A DNA stretch of 64,000 bases. Source: Sinelater perroti. Taxonomy: Eukaryota; Arthropoda; Insecta; Coleoptera; Elateridae. Within the stretch, counting starts at the first letter, position 1. Each line of letters opens with the position of its first letter. Of the stretch, positions 33,191-43,589 are shown piece after piece. The stretch spans positions 2,046,001 to 2,110,000 of the forward strand of contig JARFIY010000132.1 of assembly GCA_036346155.1 (NCBI GenBank), written 5' to 3'. A program made the position numbers and the translations under genes. A model generated the notes under the pieces. It was given only the letters and a program-made list of their open reading frames with translations. It did no database searches and was not told the origin of the DNA.

Positions 33191-33700
33191 CTGTTTCTTG
33201 TAAACCATTAACGTTATTTGTTACCATAGTAACGTCAGCGTAGCGTATATTATTAATTACTTGTCCATTAATTTTTATTTTACCTGTTTTCTTAAATAAC
33301 ACATGATTGAAGATAATTAAAAAATATAAATTAAATAAAGAGTACAAAAGGACACATTCTTGGCGTACTCCTTTTTTGATTTCCATTTATTTGGTTATTC
33401 CACCCTCAATTTCGGTTAGTACTATTTGATCTATGCTTTTGTTCTTCAGAATTTCAATTATTTGTTCATGTCTTATAATGTCTAATGCTTTTTGGTAGTC
33501 AATTAAAACATATGTGCACATCAATTTTTATATCTAGAAATCGTTCAAAATATTAATTCCAAATAGGGCCTCTCTTGTTCCCATCCTATTTCAAAATCCG
33601 ATTTTTAATTTATGATGGATGGTCTTCAGAAGTATCTTTAGTTTTAAAAATTCTACCGGTATTTTATACGAGACTTCAACTTTGCGCTCTGTAGTGTTCT
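33177..33700 (-). pseudogene. RTE-clade LINE fragment (RT palm only)
   Basis: Minus strand: a decayed GTREALFGI region near 33600 (NKRGPIWN) and KIDVHICFN..PKSIRHYK at motif A near 33530-33480. MEIKKGVRQECVLLYSLFNLY (motif B) follows at 33386, then IKINGQVINNIRYADVTMVT at motif C, where YADD has become YADV. It ends at GLQETDQYKF at 33177, directly against the Tc1 relic. Both ends are missing; only the centre of the RT remains. Confidence 0.78.
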
Positions 33701-33829
33701 TTAACGCTCACTTTCCTTCACTACACGTTAGTCCTTTGTTTTTATTTCACGAAATTGTTTCTTTTTTACAATTCCTGTCAATTTCTTAATATATCTATGA
33801 ATTCCAAAAATGTTCTACTTTTCTTGTAA

Positions 33830-34850
33830 ATCTTCTAGTTTTTTGCACATAATGGGCCGAGAACACGACCGCAGAGCCCTCCTATCAGAATTTTTTTCAT
33901 TCCGGAAAATCGCCGACAGAAATTATTGTACGGTTTGGTCACAGAAAGCCCAAGCGTACGATGTAGCTAAGAAGTGCAGGAAAATTGACTATGAGGAGAT
34001 AAAAATTGGTGAGAAGGCAACTTACAGAAAGTGATCTGATTGGAAGAGAATTGATGAATTCATTCGCGAATTGTAAGAGAAGGTCGATCAGGATTCTAGG
34101 CGGAGCCTGACTGACCTGGCAAATGAACGTGGCGTGGTCAATGGTCAGTCTAGTAGTGTATAAGGACCTGCACTACAAGTCTTTAGTGCTAAGAAATCGC
34201 CAATTTTGAATGAAAACACATTCTGTATATGAAGTTACAGGCCCGAGCAATGCTAAATGACATCATGCACAACAACCTTGGTTTTTTGAGATTCCCTTCG
34301 GTCAAAAAAAAAAACTTCATCCATTACAGGAAGGTGAATATCCAAAATGACTGTTGGATCTGCTAAAATACATTTGAAGTACTTACTGACATGCATACAA
34401 AATGTTCCGTTTCTATAACGGTACTGGAGCTTGTGAGCAGCAAAGCAGATGTCATGGCGTTCCACTATTTTGAGAAAGACATAAAGGCGACTGCCAACAG
34501 CCATATTAATGTGATGGAGACAGGTATCAAGTCCTAGATAAAGAAGGCAGCCGCTGAAAGAGAGTACGTATTTCACTAAGGCTTTTCTTCAGTCTACAAG
34601 GCAAGGAACACCCAGGTGTAGCTACACAACAATTTGTGTTGTCACTAGTTCCCCAACTTGCCGTGAGGCATGGTCAAGGCAAAGGTTAATGAAGATCAAC
34701 ACCAAAAACGAGTTTAAAGACCTCCATAATGGAGGTAGTGACATATATATGTACAAGAAGCAAGTTGCGTTAGCTTGCAGCAGATTCCGGTTCGAGAAAG
34801 TCGTAACCACTGATGGGGGTTACATTGACTAATACGATTTTCAATAATAT
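33830..34850 (+). pseudogene. Second Tc1/mariner-superfamily transposase relic
   Basis: Plus-strand pieces in different frames are ordered like an IS630/Tc1-mariner transposase. MGREHDRRALLSEFFSFRKI at 33852 is the N-terminal helix region, and RSLTDLANERGVV near 34105 corresponds to S...LA.E.GV. LHYKSLVLRNRQF near 34170 corresponds to L.YKSYVLK.RQF. A core with KATANSHINVMETGIKS near 34480 is followed by REYVFH..FSSVYKARNTQVWL near 34565, where relatives read YVFQQDSAPSHKA..TQ.WL: the catalytic Asp is lost. FPNLPWGM continues the third block. Heavily mutated; the subgroup is uncertain. Confidence 0.65.
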
Positions 34851-34859
34851 TTAGTTTAA

Positions 34860-35775
34860 TTGTGCCACATTATAGGTAAATAAATTTAATTTGTTTTATA
34901 TTTTAGTGTTATTCTTATTATTCGTTAATTTTTTCGATTTACTTCGACTACGCTGCAGACTCTGAAATAATCGTTGTATTGCAATTATTTGTTTAAATCT
35001 TTTCTAAAAGTCGTTTTAGTATTAACAAAGTATTTTTGTCATAAAATTTGGTCTACTTGTTAGAGTGTTTTTTATTTTTAATCTTCAACTTTCCGTTTTG
35101 TTCCATATATAGAACTAAAGTCTAGATTTTTAATTGATAATTTTTAGACATACCAGCGAGAGTTTACATTTTCGCCAGAACGAATCTTACCGAAAATATT
35201 GCAATAATTGCAACATCCGTTGTAGGTGTGCCAAAAATGGTTTTATTTTTTGGTGACTTGTTTTTCTACCAAATTGATATCGAATATTTCTTTCTATCTT
35301 GAAGACTTTGAAAATATTTCTCAAAAATTATGATTGGAGTATTTATTATCCATACTTGTGAGTTATAAGAAAGCTCAAAATTGTAAAACTTACTGCACTA
35401 AAATTTTTCTTTTTTATGTAAATATATGTGGATATATGATAATAAATACATAATTATATATTGATAGTGAAATGTTTAAAATTTTACAATTTTTACTCTT
35501 CTTTCTGATGAATTCTTTATTGTTGTATATCGTATAAAATACCAAGTTGTCTGATAGTATTTGTACACACATCTTAATTTAATGTATCTCCAAAAGACAA
35601 TTTTTTTTATTTGCTAAAACAGAAAAAAGTAAAATGGATATTGAAATATTTGAAAGGGACCAAAAGCCCGCTACCAGTCCGAATCGATCGGTTATTGTGA
35701 TACCACCGTTAACTTTTGGATTTGTGTTTTTCCTTCTAGATGGTACCGAAGCCTGAACCCGAACGCGTCACCATC
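34860..35775. other. Gene-less AT-rich stretch
   Basis: No recognisable coding frame or repeat end. Confidence 0.55.
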
Positions 35776-35975
35776 CCAAACATCAAAATATGCGATATGG
35801 TTGAGAAAACGGATTAAAGATATGAATCTAACATTATTGTATTGTAACAACAGCGCTATCCGATTGGTTCTGAACCCGGAGTTTCACAAAAGGACCAAAC
35901 CCATCGATATTAATGGCATTTGTTCAGAGAAGCGTAGGTGAAAGGACTCATCTCGGTCTAATACAACGTGACGAA
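35776..35975 (+). pseudogene. Copia-type LTR retrotransposon scrap (RNase H end of pol)
   Basis: Plus strand: KYAIWLRKRIKDMNLTLLYC at about 35787, then NNSAIRLVLNPEFHKRTKPIDI and a decayed SEKR. This is the RNase H C-terminal block of Copia pol (…E..WLR.LL.EL……LYCDNQSAI.L..NPEFHKRTKHIDI.YHF.REK). In relatives the first residue after YC is the catalytic Asp; here it is Asn. No LTR, integrase or RT is visible nearby, so only a scrap of about 70 codons remains. Confidence 0.75.
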
Positions 35976-36249
35976 GAACCCACTAACCAATCTCTTGACC
36001 AAATAATTATTAATGGACGCATTGGCACGTTTACGAATTGATTTCAGATATCACAGTTCTCCAGCGTTCGCCGAAAGCGTGAATTTTTACTTTTATTTTT
36101 CAATAATTTGTTTTTCATATTTTCATATGAAAATTCCCGATAATGGAACTATGATGATATTAGCCGCCATTTTTAATTTTGATTTTAGGAATCTTTTTAG
36201 GTATTTTATATATTTACTTTTATTTTTATCTTGTTTCCATGTTCATTTC

Positions 36250-37060
36250 TAGTTCTACGCTTTTAATAAACTTGTTACTTCTTTGAGTTTTCCGAACGTG
36301 TAAAACAGAATTGCATTTGCTCTATTAAACGAGTTTTCTTCAAACTTACTGCTCTTGAACAGAATCGTATTTGCGCAATACGAGACGCAATTATTTTGAG
36401 AACATGTTCCGACCGAATATCACGCGGTCCGGAGTCAGGTTCCATCATGAGAGGCTGGCTATGCTGCCTGCGCTGAACGGCAGCAGTGATTAAAGTAATT
36501 AGATATGTAACTAATTGAGCGGAATGGAAAGGCCTTAAGCACACCACGCCTATTACATGCAATTCCGCGGAATAACGCGCTCGATGCAGGCGGAAGCACG
36601 TCTGGCGTTCGAAAAATGCCCGGGCGAATGTGCGGCTAATTGCACGCAAACGCAGCCCTGCAGCACTTCCGGCTGGCAGGCGCCGAAAGTGCTGCTTCCT
36701 GAGCGATCGCCGGCAAACGTCCAGAAACACTCTCTGTTTATTAAATTTAATGAACTCTATTACCTCGATTTTCGTTCCCCCTGCGCATTAATTCTATATT
36801 TCTTCATTTCCTCAGTTCTATCTTAAACCGTTATTCCTGCCTTAACTTAGGAAATTCAATAAATTTTCATGAATTTTCCCTTCTTATGCCGTTTTTAAAG
36901 CGCTGCACCTCTTCCCAGGTTATTTCCCCCGCGCCAGAACGAGTCCATGAATACATGCGGGTAATATAATTTCCTTTGGAGCACAAAATTTTCTGCATTA
37001 AATAGCTATTAAATTATGTTCTTTAGCGTAGCACTTTTATGGATATAAGTATTCATGCTC
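36250..37060. other. GC-richer patch, unassigned (possible host non-coding sequence)
   Basis: From about 36290 to 36730 the base composition is GC-richer than the flanks, with CpG-containing words (GCGCTCGATGCAGGCGG, GGCGCCGAAAGTGCTG). A 151-codon frame is open on the minus strand and an 89-codon one on the plus strand, but neither resembles a protein family. The openness follows from the low TAA/TAG density. No transposon signature was found, which makes it a candidate for unique host DNA. Confidence 0.4.
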
Positions 37061-37383
37061 AAACGGAGTTTTCTGAGCGGCATTCTTCATGCATGTTCAC
37101 TTTAATATGTTCTTTTAACAAGTAACATAATAGCGAAATATAAAAATAAAATTGAAAGCTATTTAACCTATAAGCACTCGGTAGTTGTTGGCAAAACAAC
37201 GTGGTATGTTCCGATAGATAAATTTTAGAGATTATTTTTTGATTTCATTTTCAATAATTGCGATTTGGATGTCCGTAGTGATCGAAGTAATAATTTTGAA
37301 ATTTACAATTTAATTTTTTTTATATATATATATATGCTTGCGTCAACATTCAAAGTTAAATTTCCAAGTATTTAAAAATATCT
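37061..37383. other. Gene-less AT-rich stretch
   Basis: Nothing recognisable apart from a short TA tract near 37320. Confidence 0.5.
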
Positions 37384-38363
37384 GGAGAGTGTCTCAAAAT
37401 GATGCTTGATTTAATTTTAGAAAAAAAGCATTTTATCTATTTGTTAGTGGTAAAGTGATAACTTATTTTAAAGGGCAAACATTGCCATTAAGTGTCGAAT
37501 AGAACACTTGACAAATCTCCTCCACGGCTCATTTGACACTCTCTAATTCTCCTAACAAAGTTCTCGATCACTTTTTTGCATAACTGCAACTCAATTTCGT
37601 CGATAACTTATGGAATTTTTGCTTTCAGGGATCGTTTTTATTTTCGTAGCACCAACGTTGTTGATCTTTACGAATCCCAAGAGAAAAGAATTGAACGGTA
37701 TGAGATCACAAGATCTTGTTGGCCAGTTAATTTCTCTGTTTTGAGAAATATTGACAATTGTATTGTTTTACGTGCTGCTGGAACTAAAGGCAATTCAAAT
37801 AAGGCCACAAAAAATCCACTCTCATCTCACTATAGCGTTTATCATTGTTAGTCATTGTGTGTCCGGGCTCATTTTCAAAAAAAGCCAGGCCACTCAATTC
37901 ACCAAACTGTTATTCTTTAGATAATGCAGGACTCAAAGATTTTCTATGGGCCAAATGTGACAATTTTAATTATTGACATACACATTAAAATAGAAATGAG
38001 CCTCTTCGCTAAAGATAATTTTTTTAGCAAAATTTCCATTAATTTCTTGATTCTCCAGCACCCAATTGGTACATATCCGGCGTTTAAAATGGTCTTGATT
38101 TAGCTGAATTTCGAATATTCGTTGCACGGTGCTATTTGGAATGTTCAGTTTTAGTAACCGACAGCCCAATGAGCTTTCTGGATGCTCCGTCACACTATCC
38201 TTTGCTGAACGGCCGGTATGAAACAGCTCTATTTCTTTTGTTGTCTGCGACCAAAATTGTTTGTTCAAATTTTTTAATTTGTTTTTACATTTTTTTTTAT
38301 TTGGTGCGTTTTTTCTTAAGAAATGGCTTATAATTTATACATAGTCTCAACGAAACACTCTCC
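37384..38363 (-). mobile_element. Mariner-type element relic, about 1 kb
   Basis: Probable TIRs: GGAGAGTGTCTC at 37384 and, on the other strand, GGAGAGTGTTTC ending at 38363. On the minus strand a transposase reads SAKDSVTEHPESSLGCRLLK near 38200, then NSTVQRIFEIQLNQDHFKRR and WVLENQEINGNFAKKIIFSE. FSEEAHFYFN replaces FSDEAHF.L, so the first catalytic Asp has become Glu. REINWPTRSCDLIPFNSFLL near 37740 matches the family's D.NWPPRS.DLTPLDFFLWG. The tail near 37500 matches MSRGGHL.DVIFH, with stops. It is related to, but not the same as, the element at 51130. The N-terminus is lost. Confidence 0.75.
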
Positions 38364-38626
38364 GTTTTTGTTTTGAATTTTAACAATCATCAGTCATTCC
38401 TCCAGCGCTCCATATTGATTGATCCAAAGGTATTTACTACAAAATGATACCATATTTGAGTTTTCTGCTTAAGCAATGCAGACGTGCGATATCAAAGTCT
38501 CTTCTAGGATTTTCCTCGCGCGGTAGCGGTGATCGCGACACGTTAACGGTCTCAGTCGTATACCTGCGTAAAGACGTGTCCCAGTTCATGTGGCGTCAGG
38601 CAACTTGATAAAGTGTGATTCTCGGG
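38364..38626. other. Short unassigned stretch between two transposons
   Basis: Contains a GC-richer segment near 38505-38600 without coding potential. It may be host sequence. Confidence 0.4.
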
Positions 38627-38997
38627 TTAAGGGGTTATACTGCCCAGCAAATTCTTTTCCTTTTTTTATTGGCTTAAATGATGTATAAACTATCCAAGAA
38701 TGATATGCCAACACTATTTTGTCGGGGAAAATTCAATAAACCATTTTTATCAAGGTAACTTCGAGCTCTCCTAAACGTTGAAAAAGACCGCTCACCTACG
38801 CGCGGCGTTTTAAATGTATTATAGCTTGTTGGTAATTGTTGTCGGTACAAATCAATTTAATGTCTTCAAAATACATATAGATAATAAATCCCAGAGAAGC
38901 CATATTGGACGCTACAATGACCGTTAGACTGCGAATAAACACGCAGTAAACAGTTCCACGTGCTACTCCGAGTTGCGCGCTCATAAACGTTACGGTA

Positions 38998-40709
38998 GTG
39001 TTTATTCAGTCGTTTTCTATAAAAATGTGTGAGAAAGTTTATAAAAATGGGTCAAGAGGGTCGTCTACTTGTGGCAGTTGGAGCAGAATCGGTAATAGGA
39101 AGCCGCCCCTCCGTCACAGCTTTGAAGGTGACACTGAAGATGTTTCTAGGCTTGCAAAGAAAATGAAATCGTCGACAGCAGAAAATGATATTGAAGTGTA
39201 TGCTGCATTTGGCTATCGAATCATAAATTTTCTTACTGTCTTTAGCACATTGTCACAAATTTTAGTTTGTAAAAAATGCGGAGGTAGTGTGACATTTTTG
39301 GAATCGTGTAAACGTGGCCTTGGATTCAAACTTGTGATCGTGTGTGAAAAGTGCGGTAACACAACTATTGACAGTAGCCCTTTAATTAACGGTCATGCTT
39401 ACGATGTTAATGGACGGCTTACTTTCGCGATGAGACTTATTGGAATCGGAATTCAAGGTATAAATAAATTTTGCGCGTTTATGTGCCTCCCAAACCCGGT
39501 ATTTCAAGTCATATGATGAAATCGTGCAAAGTATAGCTGTAGCAATCGAAAGTATTACGGAAAGCTGCCAAGGAGGAAAAGAAAATTTCTGGTGAAAAAG
39601 GTCAACATGAAGGACTGACAGTGTCGGGAGACGGCTTTGCAAGTTTGATCGGTTGGTTTTCTGGAAAAGCCATAGATATTTGCGTAAAATCAAAGTACCG
39701 CAAAGAGTGCGAATATTGGCATAAAAATGAGGGAACCGCCAAGTATGATGAGTGGCACGAGTTACACGAACCACACTGTAGTGCGAATCACACCGGAAGC
39801 GCAGAAAAAATAGAGCCTGACGCAGTCGTGGAAATGTCTCGCTTTCCGAGTCAACGTACAATGTTCGATACGCTTATTACGTCGGAGATGGTGACAGCAA
39901 AATATTTAAGAGTATTCAGAATGCCAAGCCGTATGATAATTTTGCTGTTTCCAAAAAAGAATGTATTGGGCATGTACAAAAAAGGCTTGAAACGAGACTG
40001 CGTAACTTAAAAAGAGAAGTAAAAAATCTTGGTGGTCGAGGCAAGCTAACTGCTAAATTGATCGATGAACTGAGTGTGTATTATGGTCTCGCAATACGTC
40101 GAAATACAGATTCAGTAGAGAACATGCGCAACGAGATCTATGTTACACTATATCATAAAATATCAACAGATGAAAAGCCTCAACACGACAAGTGTCCAGT
40201 AGGAGAAGATTCTTGGTGTTCTTGGCAAAGAGCGAAAGCCTCGCATACTCTCGATATATATGCGCATAAACCGGCAATGCCAATGCAAGTTTTCGATGCC
40301 GTTCAGAAAATTTATGAAAATTTGACAAGAGACGATCTACTTTCCCGCTGCCTCGGACGTTTCACTCAAAATGCCAATGAAAGCCTAAATGCCGTCGTTT
40401 GGACCATTGCGCTAAAAACAATTTCCAGCGGTAAAGCAGTAGTTGATATCGCCACTGATATTGCTGTAATTACATACAACGATGGTTTTCAAGGACTTTT
40501 AGATGTCATGAGCACTTTCTTTAAAGATCAGTTCTGAACTGTATAATTTCATCATAGAAACTGATGAACGTCGGGTGAAAGCCGCAAACCGCTCAGCATC
40601 GAAAAATCGAAAAAGGGCTCAAAAGGACCTTATATCGCTCAGAAAAGAGGCAGAAGAGCAAAACGAATGCTTCGAAGGACAGTTATATGGCGCTGGAATA
40701 GCAAAATAA
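38998..40709 (+). pseudogene. Mutator-like transposase-domain protein of the Kolobok-like element
   Basis: Likely start MCEKVYKNGSRGSS at 39025. The N-terminal part holds a cysteine pattern, ILVCKKCGGSVTF … IVCEKCGNTTID (CxxC..CxxC, zinc-binding) near 39265-39370, and VNGRLTFAMRLIGIGIQGIN. After frameshifts near 39507 and 39565 comes GLTVSGDGF, with about a dozen residues missing before SLIGWFSGKAIDICVKSKY. HCSANHTGSAEKIEPDAVVE follows. A third shift near 39875 leads into YVGDGDSKIFKSIQNAKPY and KECIGHVQKRLETRLRNL, then AIRRNTDSVENMRNEIYVTL, CPVGEDSWCSWQRAKA and TQNANESLNAVVW. A last shift at about 40535 precedes LYGAG and the stop. Putative catalytic Asp residues (SGDG, GDGDS) survive. Only about four lesions. 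Confidence 0.83.
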
Positions 40710-40882
40710 AGGTAAAAAAAATTTCAAGCTGATATTTTAAATATTTCATATAGTAAATACGTTTTGAAACTTTAAATGCTTTTTTCTCAAAACTACATTT
40801 TTCAAAATTGCGTACACTGTAACTCGCTTAATTTTTGTTGGATTCACTTGAAATTTTAACTGTAACTTTTTAGATAAATTAT

Positions 40883-41039
40883 CTAGGGAAGTACCTAGGC
40901 TTTTCAAGATTGATAAATAATTGAAATTGTTATTAACAGTTTAAAGTCGATTTTTAGCGAAAAAATGAAAAAAAAAGTTCAAACTGACGCCAGTTTGCGA
41001 ATTTTCGATAAAAACGTAAAACCCTAGGTACTTCCCTAG
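40883..41039. repeat. 17-bp perfect inverted repeat in the Kolobok-like 3' region
   Basis: CTAGGGAAGTACCTAGG at 40883-40899 pairs perfectly with CCTAGGTACTTCCCTAG at 41023-41039, separated by 123 bp. It lies after the transposase stop and before the right TIR. It could fold as a stem in the transcript or be a sub-terminal protein-binding site. Confidence 0.85.
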
Positions 41040-41549
41040 CAAAATAATTTAGATTAACGACAAATTTTTTTTCTCTAGGTGCTGTTTGGAGGAACTTATG
41101 ATGTACGCATATTCGCTTTTTCGAAAAAAGACATGTTCCGTTTACCGCTTGCCAAGACGCCATTTTATATTGAAAGTTAAATTAAAAATTTTATTATATA
41201 CCTTAAGACATGTATAATAAAGTCTCAAAATTTGATTTTGATCCATTGTATAGTTTCCAAGAAAAAAATTCCCAAAAAAACGTTCATTTTTCAGTCCGCC
41301 TGGTCAGTATAACTCCTTAATAGTATGCACGAATAAATTTTTAATTCCAACTAAAAGGTTAGTACGGCTTACTAATATTTATCCTTCACAACAATAAATC
41401 CGAACCAGCAATTATGCCCTATGTAAGTTAACCAAAATTTCCAGTCACCGTATGTTTCAGAGAGATACCAATGCTGTCAAAAACAGCCCGTTAACAATAA
41501 TCTGCACACACAATTCTCTATAAATGATATTATAATACAACTACAAAAC

Positions 41550-42545
41550 AATTTGATTTCAAATTTATCTGATCAAAATGGTTTAATCTACCAGCACTTG
41601 CAACCACCACTTTCTCCAGCTCAAGACCCTGAATGGCAATTAGTAGGTAGCAAAAAACGCAATCAGAAAGAAGCTAACAATAAAATGTATTTCTATACCA
41701 AGCTAACAAAAATCACAAACTATTGGTTAAATCCTACCAATCGCTATTGGTGCGGCTGGAATAAGTGGACTGTATAGGTAATTTTGAATTTTGAACAGAA
41801 AACTTAAAACAACTCTAAAATTAAAACACTAACCTGTGGAAACTCAAAATTCGGCACCTGTAAAGGCGAATTCTAAGCCCCAACCGATTTTTCTATTAGG
41901 CATCACAACGTTTTTGCCCTTAATTAGGCTGTTAGAATCAAATTCCAAAAACAAATATGAAATCAAGATACTTCACAATGATGAGAATAGAATATATCCT
42001 AACACGTCTGAAAAATACACTTTTATAACTAAAACGTCATCAAAGACAAATATAGAATTTCATACTTATTAAAGAAAGCATGTGCGTACTTTTAGAGTGG
42101 TCGTTAAAAACGTACACCCAACCACAAACATAGACAAAATAAAAAAAGAACTGTTGACACATGGGCACGAGACCATTAATATTTGGAATATCAAGCAGAG
42201 AATTATTAAGAAAGAATTGCCACCATTCTTCGTCGAAGTAACATCAGCAGACAACAACAAAGATATTTAGAAGATTGATAGACTAGTACACTCAGTGGTG
42301 ACAATTGAACCACCCTAGATAAAATGCCAAATGCCCCAAATGTGTTAAATTTCAGCGATTTGACCATACTAAAATTTCTGCAATAAAAAATTACGCTGTG
42401 TTAAATGTACTGGAAATCATATCTGAATGCTCACCCAAAAACAGAAGATACGTCAATTGCAATTAAAGTCACACAGCTAACTATAGAGAGTGTTCTGAGC
42501 TGCAACAAAAATGTTCTCTCCACTAAGAAAGAAGCAACTTGAAGT
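41550..42545 (+). pseudogene. Jockey-4 ORF1 (gag-like) relic
   Basis: Plus-strand frames: DPEWQLVGSKKRNQKEANNK near 41627, then NYWLNPTNRY. After the inserted repeat come NSAPVKANSKPQPIFLLGIT (41846), YEIKILHNDENRIYPNTSEK and TNIEFHTY. RTFRVVVKNVHPTTNIDKIK follows at 42085, then WNIKQRIIKKELPPFFVEVT (42185) and HSVVTIEPP. The knuckle region near 42330-42500 shows scattered Cys/His (RCVKCTGNH-like, SHTANYRECSELQQ). This is the standard order of Jockey ORF1: a linker-type domain (pre-C2HC) followed by CCHC knuckles. Stops occur throughout. Confidence 0.78.
41746..41843 (+). repeat. Unclassified ~98-bp repeat, copy 1 (inside Jockey-4 ORF1)
   Basis: ATTGGTGCGGCTGGAATAAG at 41746 runs to AAAACACTAACCTGTGGAAAC at 41843. 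The same unit in the same orientation lies at 56318-56415. It separates NPTNRY from NSAPVK in ORF1, so it seems to be an insertion. It shows no TIR, no tail and no coding sense. Confidence 0.65.
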
Positions 42546-42689
42546 TATAACACCGAATCTAGAGCAACAACACTAACCGCAACTTGTATATGCCCAGGCA
42601 GTGAAAGATAATTTTTCCATGACTTCCAACAACACATTTCAATCACAACAAAGTTTATCAAATAACTCACATGACAACATAAGTAAACT

Positions 42690-43585
42690 GAAAAGAATGA
42701 TAAAAATCACAAAAACTAGCTTAGAATAGCTAAGTGGAAGGACAACGGCTTGTCAGAACACAGAGATAATGTCGTTCCTCACAAATCAATATATCAATGT
42801 CAGGTTCATATCCAAAGCACACTTCACGGAGAGAACTATTTAGGAATCCTGGCATATGCAGTTTGTCGCGTAACATTTTGATGACGGTGCACATGCCGGT
42901 AAGGTTATAATTGTTAAAACCTCGACAAATCACTATGAACTTCCTGAATTCAATTACGGAACAGTTTGAAGCAACCACATTTGTGATTGAAGACTGGACA
43001 GGACCGCCAACAATATTGGCAGTACATTGGCCTCCAAGGCACAACAACAAAGATTAATATGAGCACAACTTTCATACTCCAGGAATCAGATTTATATCAG
43101 GGGATGATTTTAATGCTAAAAACGTACAAGGGATCTAGATTAAGAACAAAAAAAGGTAAACAACTAACGAAAGCAATAAACAATCTTGGTTTACAACAAA
43201 TATCGAACCAACATACTAGTCAACAGATTTTGCGAAAATGCCAGACCTTGATTTTTATGTATTTAAAGGGTTCAAGCTCAATTATCTTTTCAGGACATCA
43301 TTTACCCATTATAGTAACAGTGTTAAATACTGAAAAAAACACCGTGTAATAAGCACACTAACTGGGATTTATATGGAAAATTAATAAACGAATATATGCC
43401 ACTAAATATTTTCTTAAAAACTAAAGATTAACTAACTGAAGCAATAGAAATTTTCATTGAAGTGGTACAGCAAGTATTTTGGCAAGCATATTAGCGTATC
43501 AGAAGCCCAGTGTCCTACAATAGTAAAACAAAAGTTTCCAAAAAAATGCATACTTCGACGTAGATGGCAAACAACAATCGGCAGA
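42690..43585 (+). pseudogene. Jockey-4 endonuclease relic
   Basis: Plus-strand, badly broken. A WLSGRTTACQNTEIMSFLTN-like start is near 42728 (normally WNANGLxxHxxELxxFL). INVRFISKAHFTERT is near 42793 (normally IDI.LISETHFT), and FVIEDWTGPPTILAVHWPPR near 42975. Later NTHTNWDLYGKLINEY (NWDLFR region) is near 43350 and ARRKWQTT-like text near 43560. Catalytic residues cannot be scored. Old copy. Confidence 0.65.
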
Positions 43586-43589
43586 TAAG

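Larger units (their letters stand above)
38631..41316 (+). mobile_element. Kolobok-like DNA transposon, nearly intact
   Basis: A 2.69-kb element with short TIRs (GGGGTTATACTGCCCAG against GGAGTTATACTGACCAG, 15 of 17) and TTAA duplications. It carries one plus-strand gene encoding a Mutator-like transposase-domain protein. TTAA targets are known for the piggyBac and Kolobok superfamilies. The protein is not piggyBac-like, so Kolobok is the better fit. A 17-bp perfect inverted repeat lies in its 3' non-coding part. It is among the best preserved transposons in the window. Confidence 0.78.
38627..41320. repeat. TTAA target duplication around the Kolobok-like element
   Basis: TTAA at 38627-38630 and 41317-41320 directly abuts the inverted ends GGGGTTATACTGCCCAG and (reverse strand) GGAGTTATACTGACCAG. 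Confidence 0.75.
41400..43585 (+). mobile_element. Jockey-clade LINE (Jockey-4), ORF1 and endonuclease only
   Basis: A plus-strand relic whose text runs from ORF1 through the endonuclease to the linker (RRRWQTTIGR) and stops at about 43585. There, minus-strand RTE sequence begins. No RT or 3' end is found. ORF1 itself is interrupted by the ~98-bp unclassified repeat at 41746-41843. Confidence 0.75.

Noticed and set aside
34253..34576. 107-codon minus-strand open frame
   Set aside because: Antisense shadow of the plus-strand Tc1/mariner-type relic.
36275..36730. 151-codon minus-strand open frame as a gene
   Set aside because: It lies in a GC-rich patch where stops are rare, the opposite strand is also open, the product is Arg/Leu/Ser-rich and resembles no family.
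39382..39861. 159-codon minus-strand open frame
   Set aside because: It is the antisense shadow of the Mutator-like transposase, which has clear family motifs on the plus strand.
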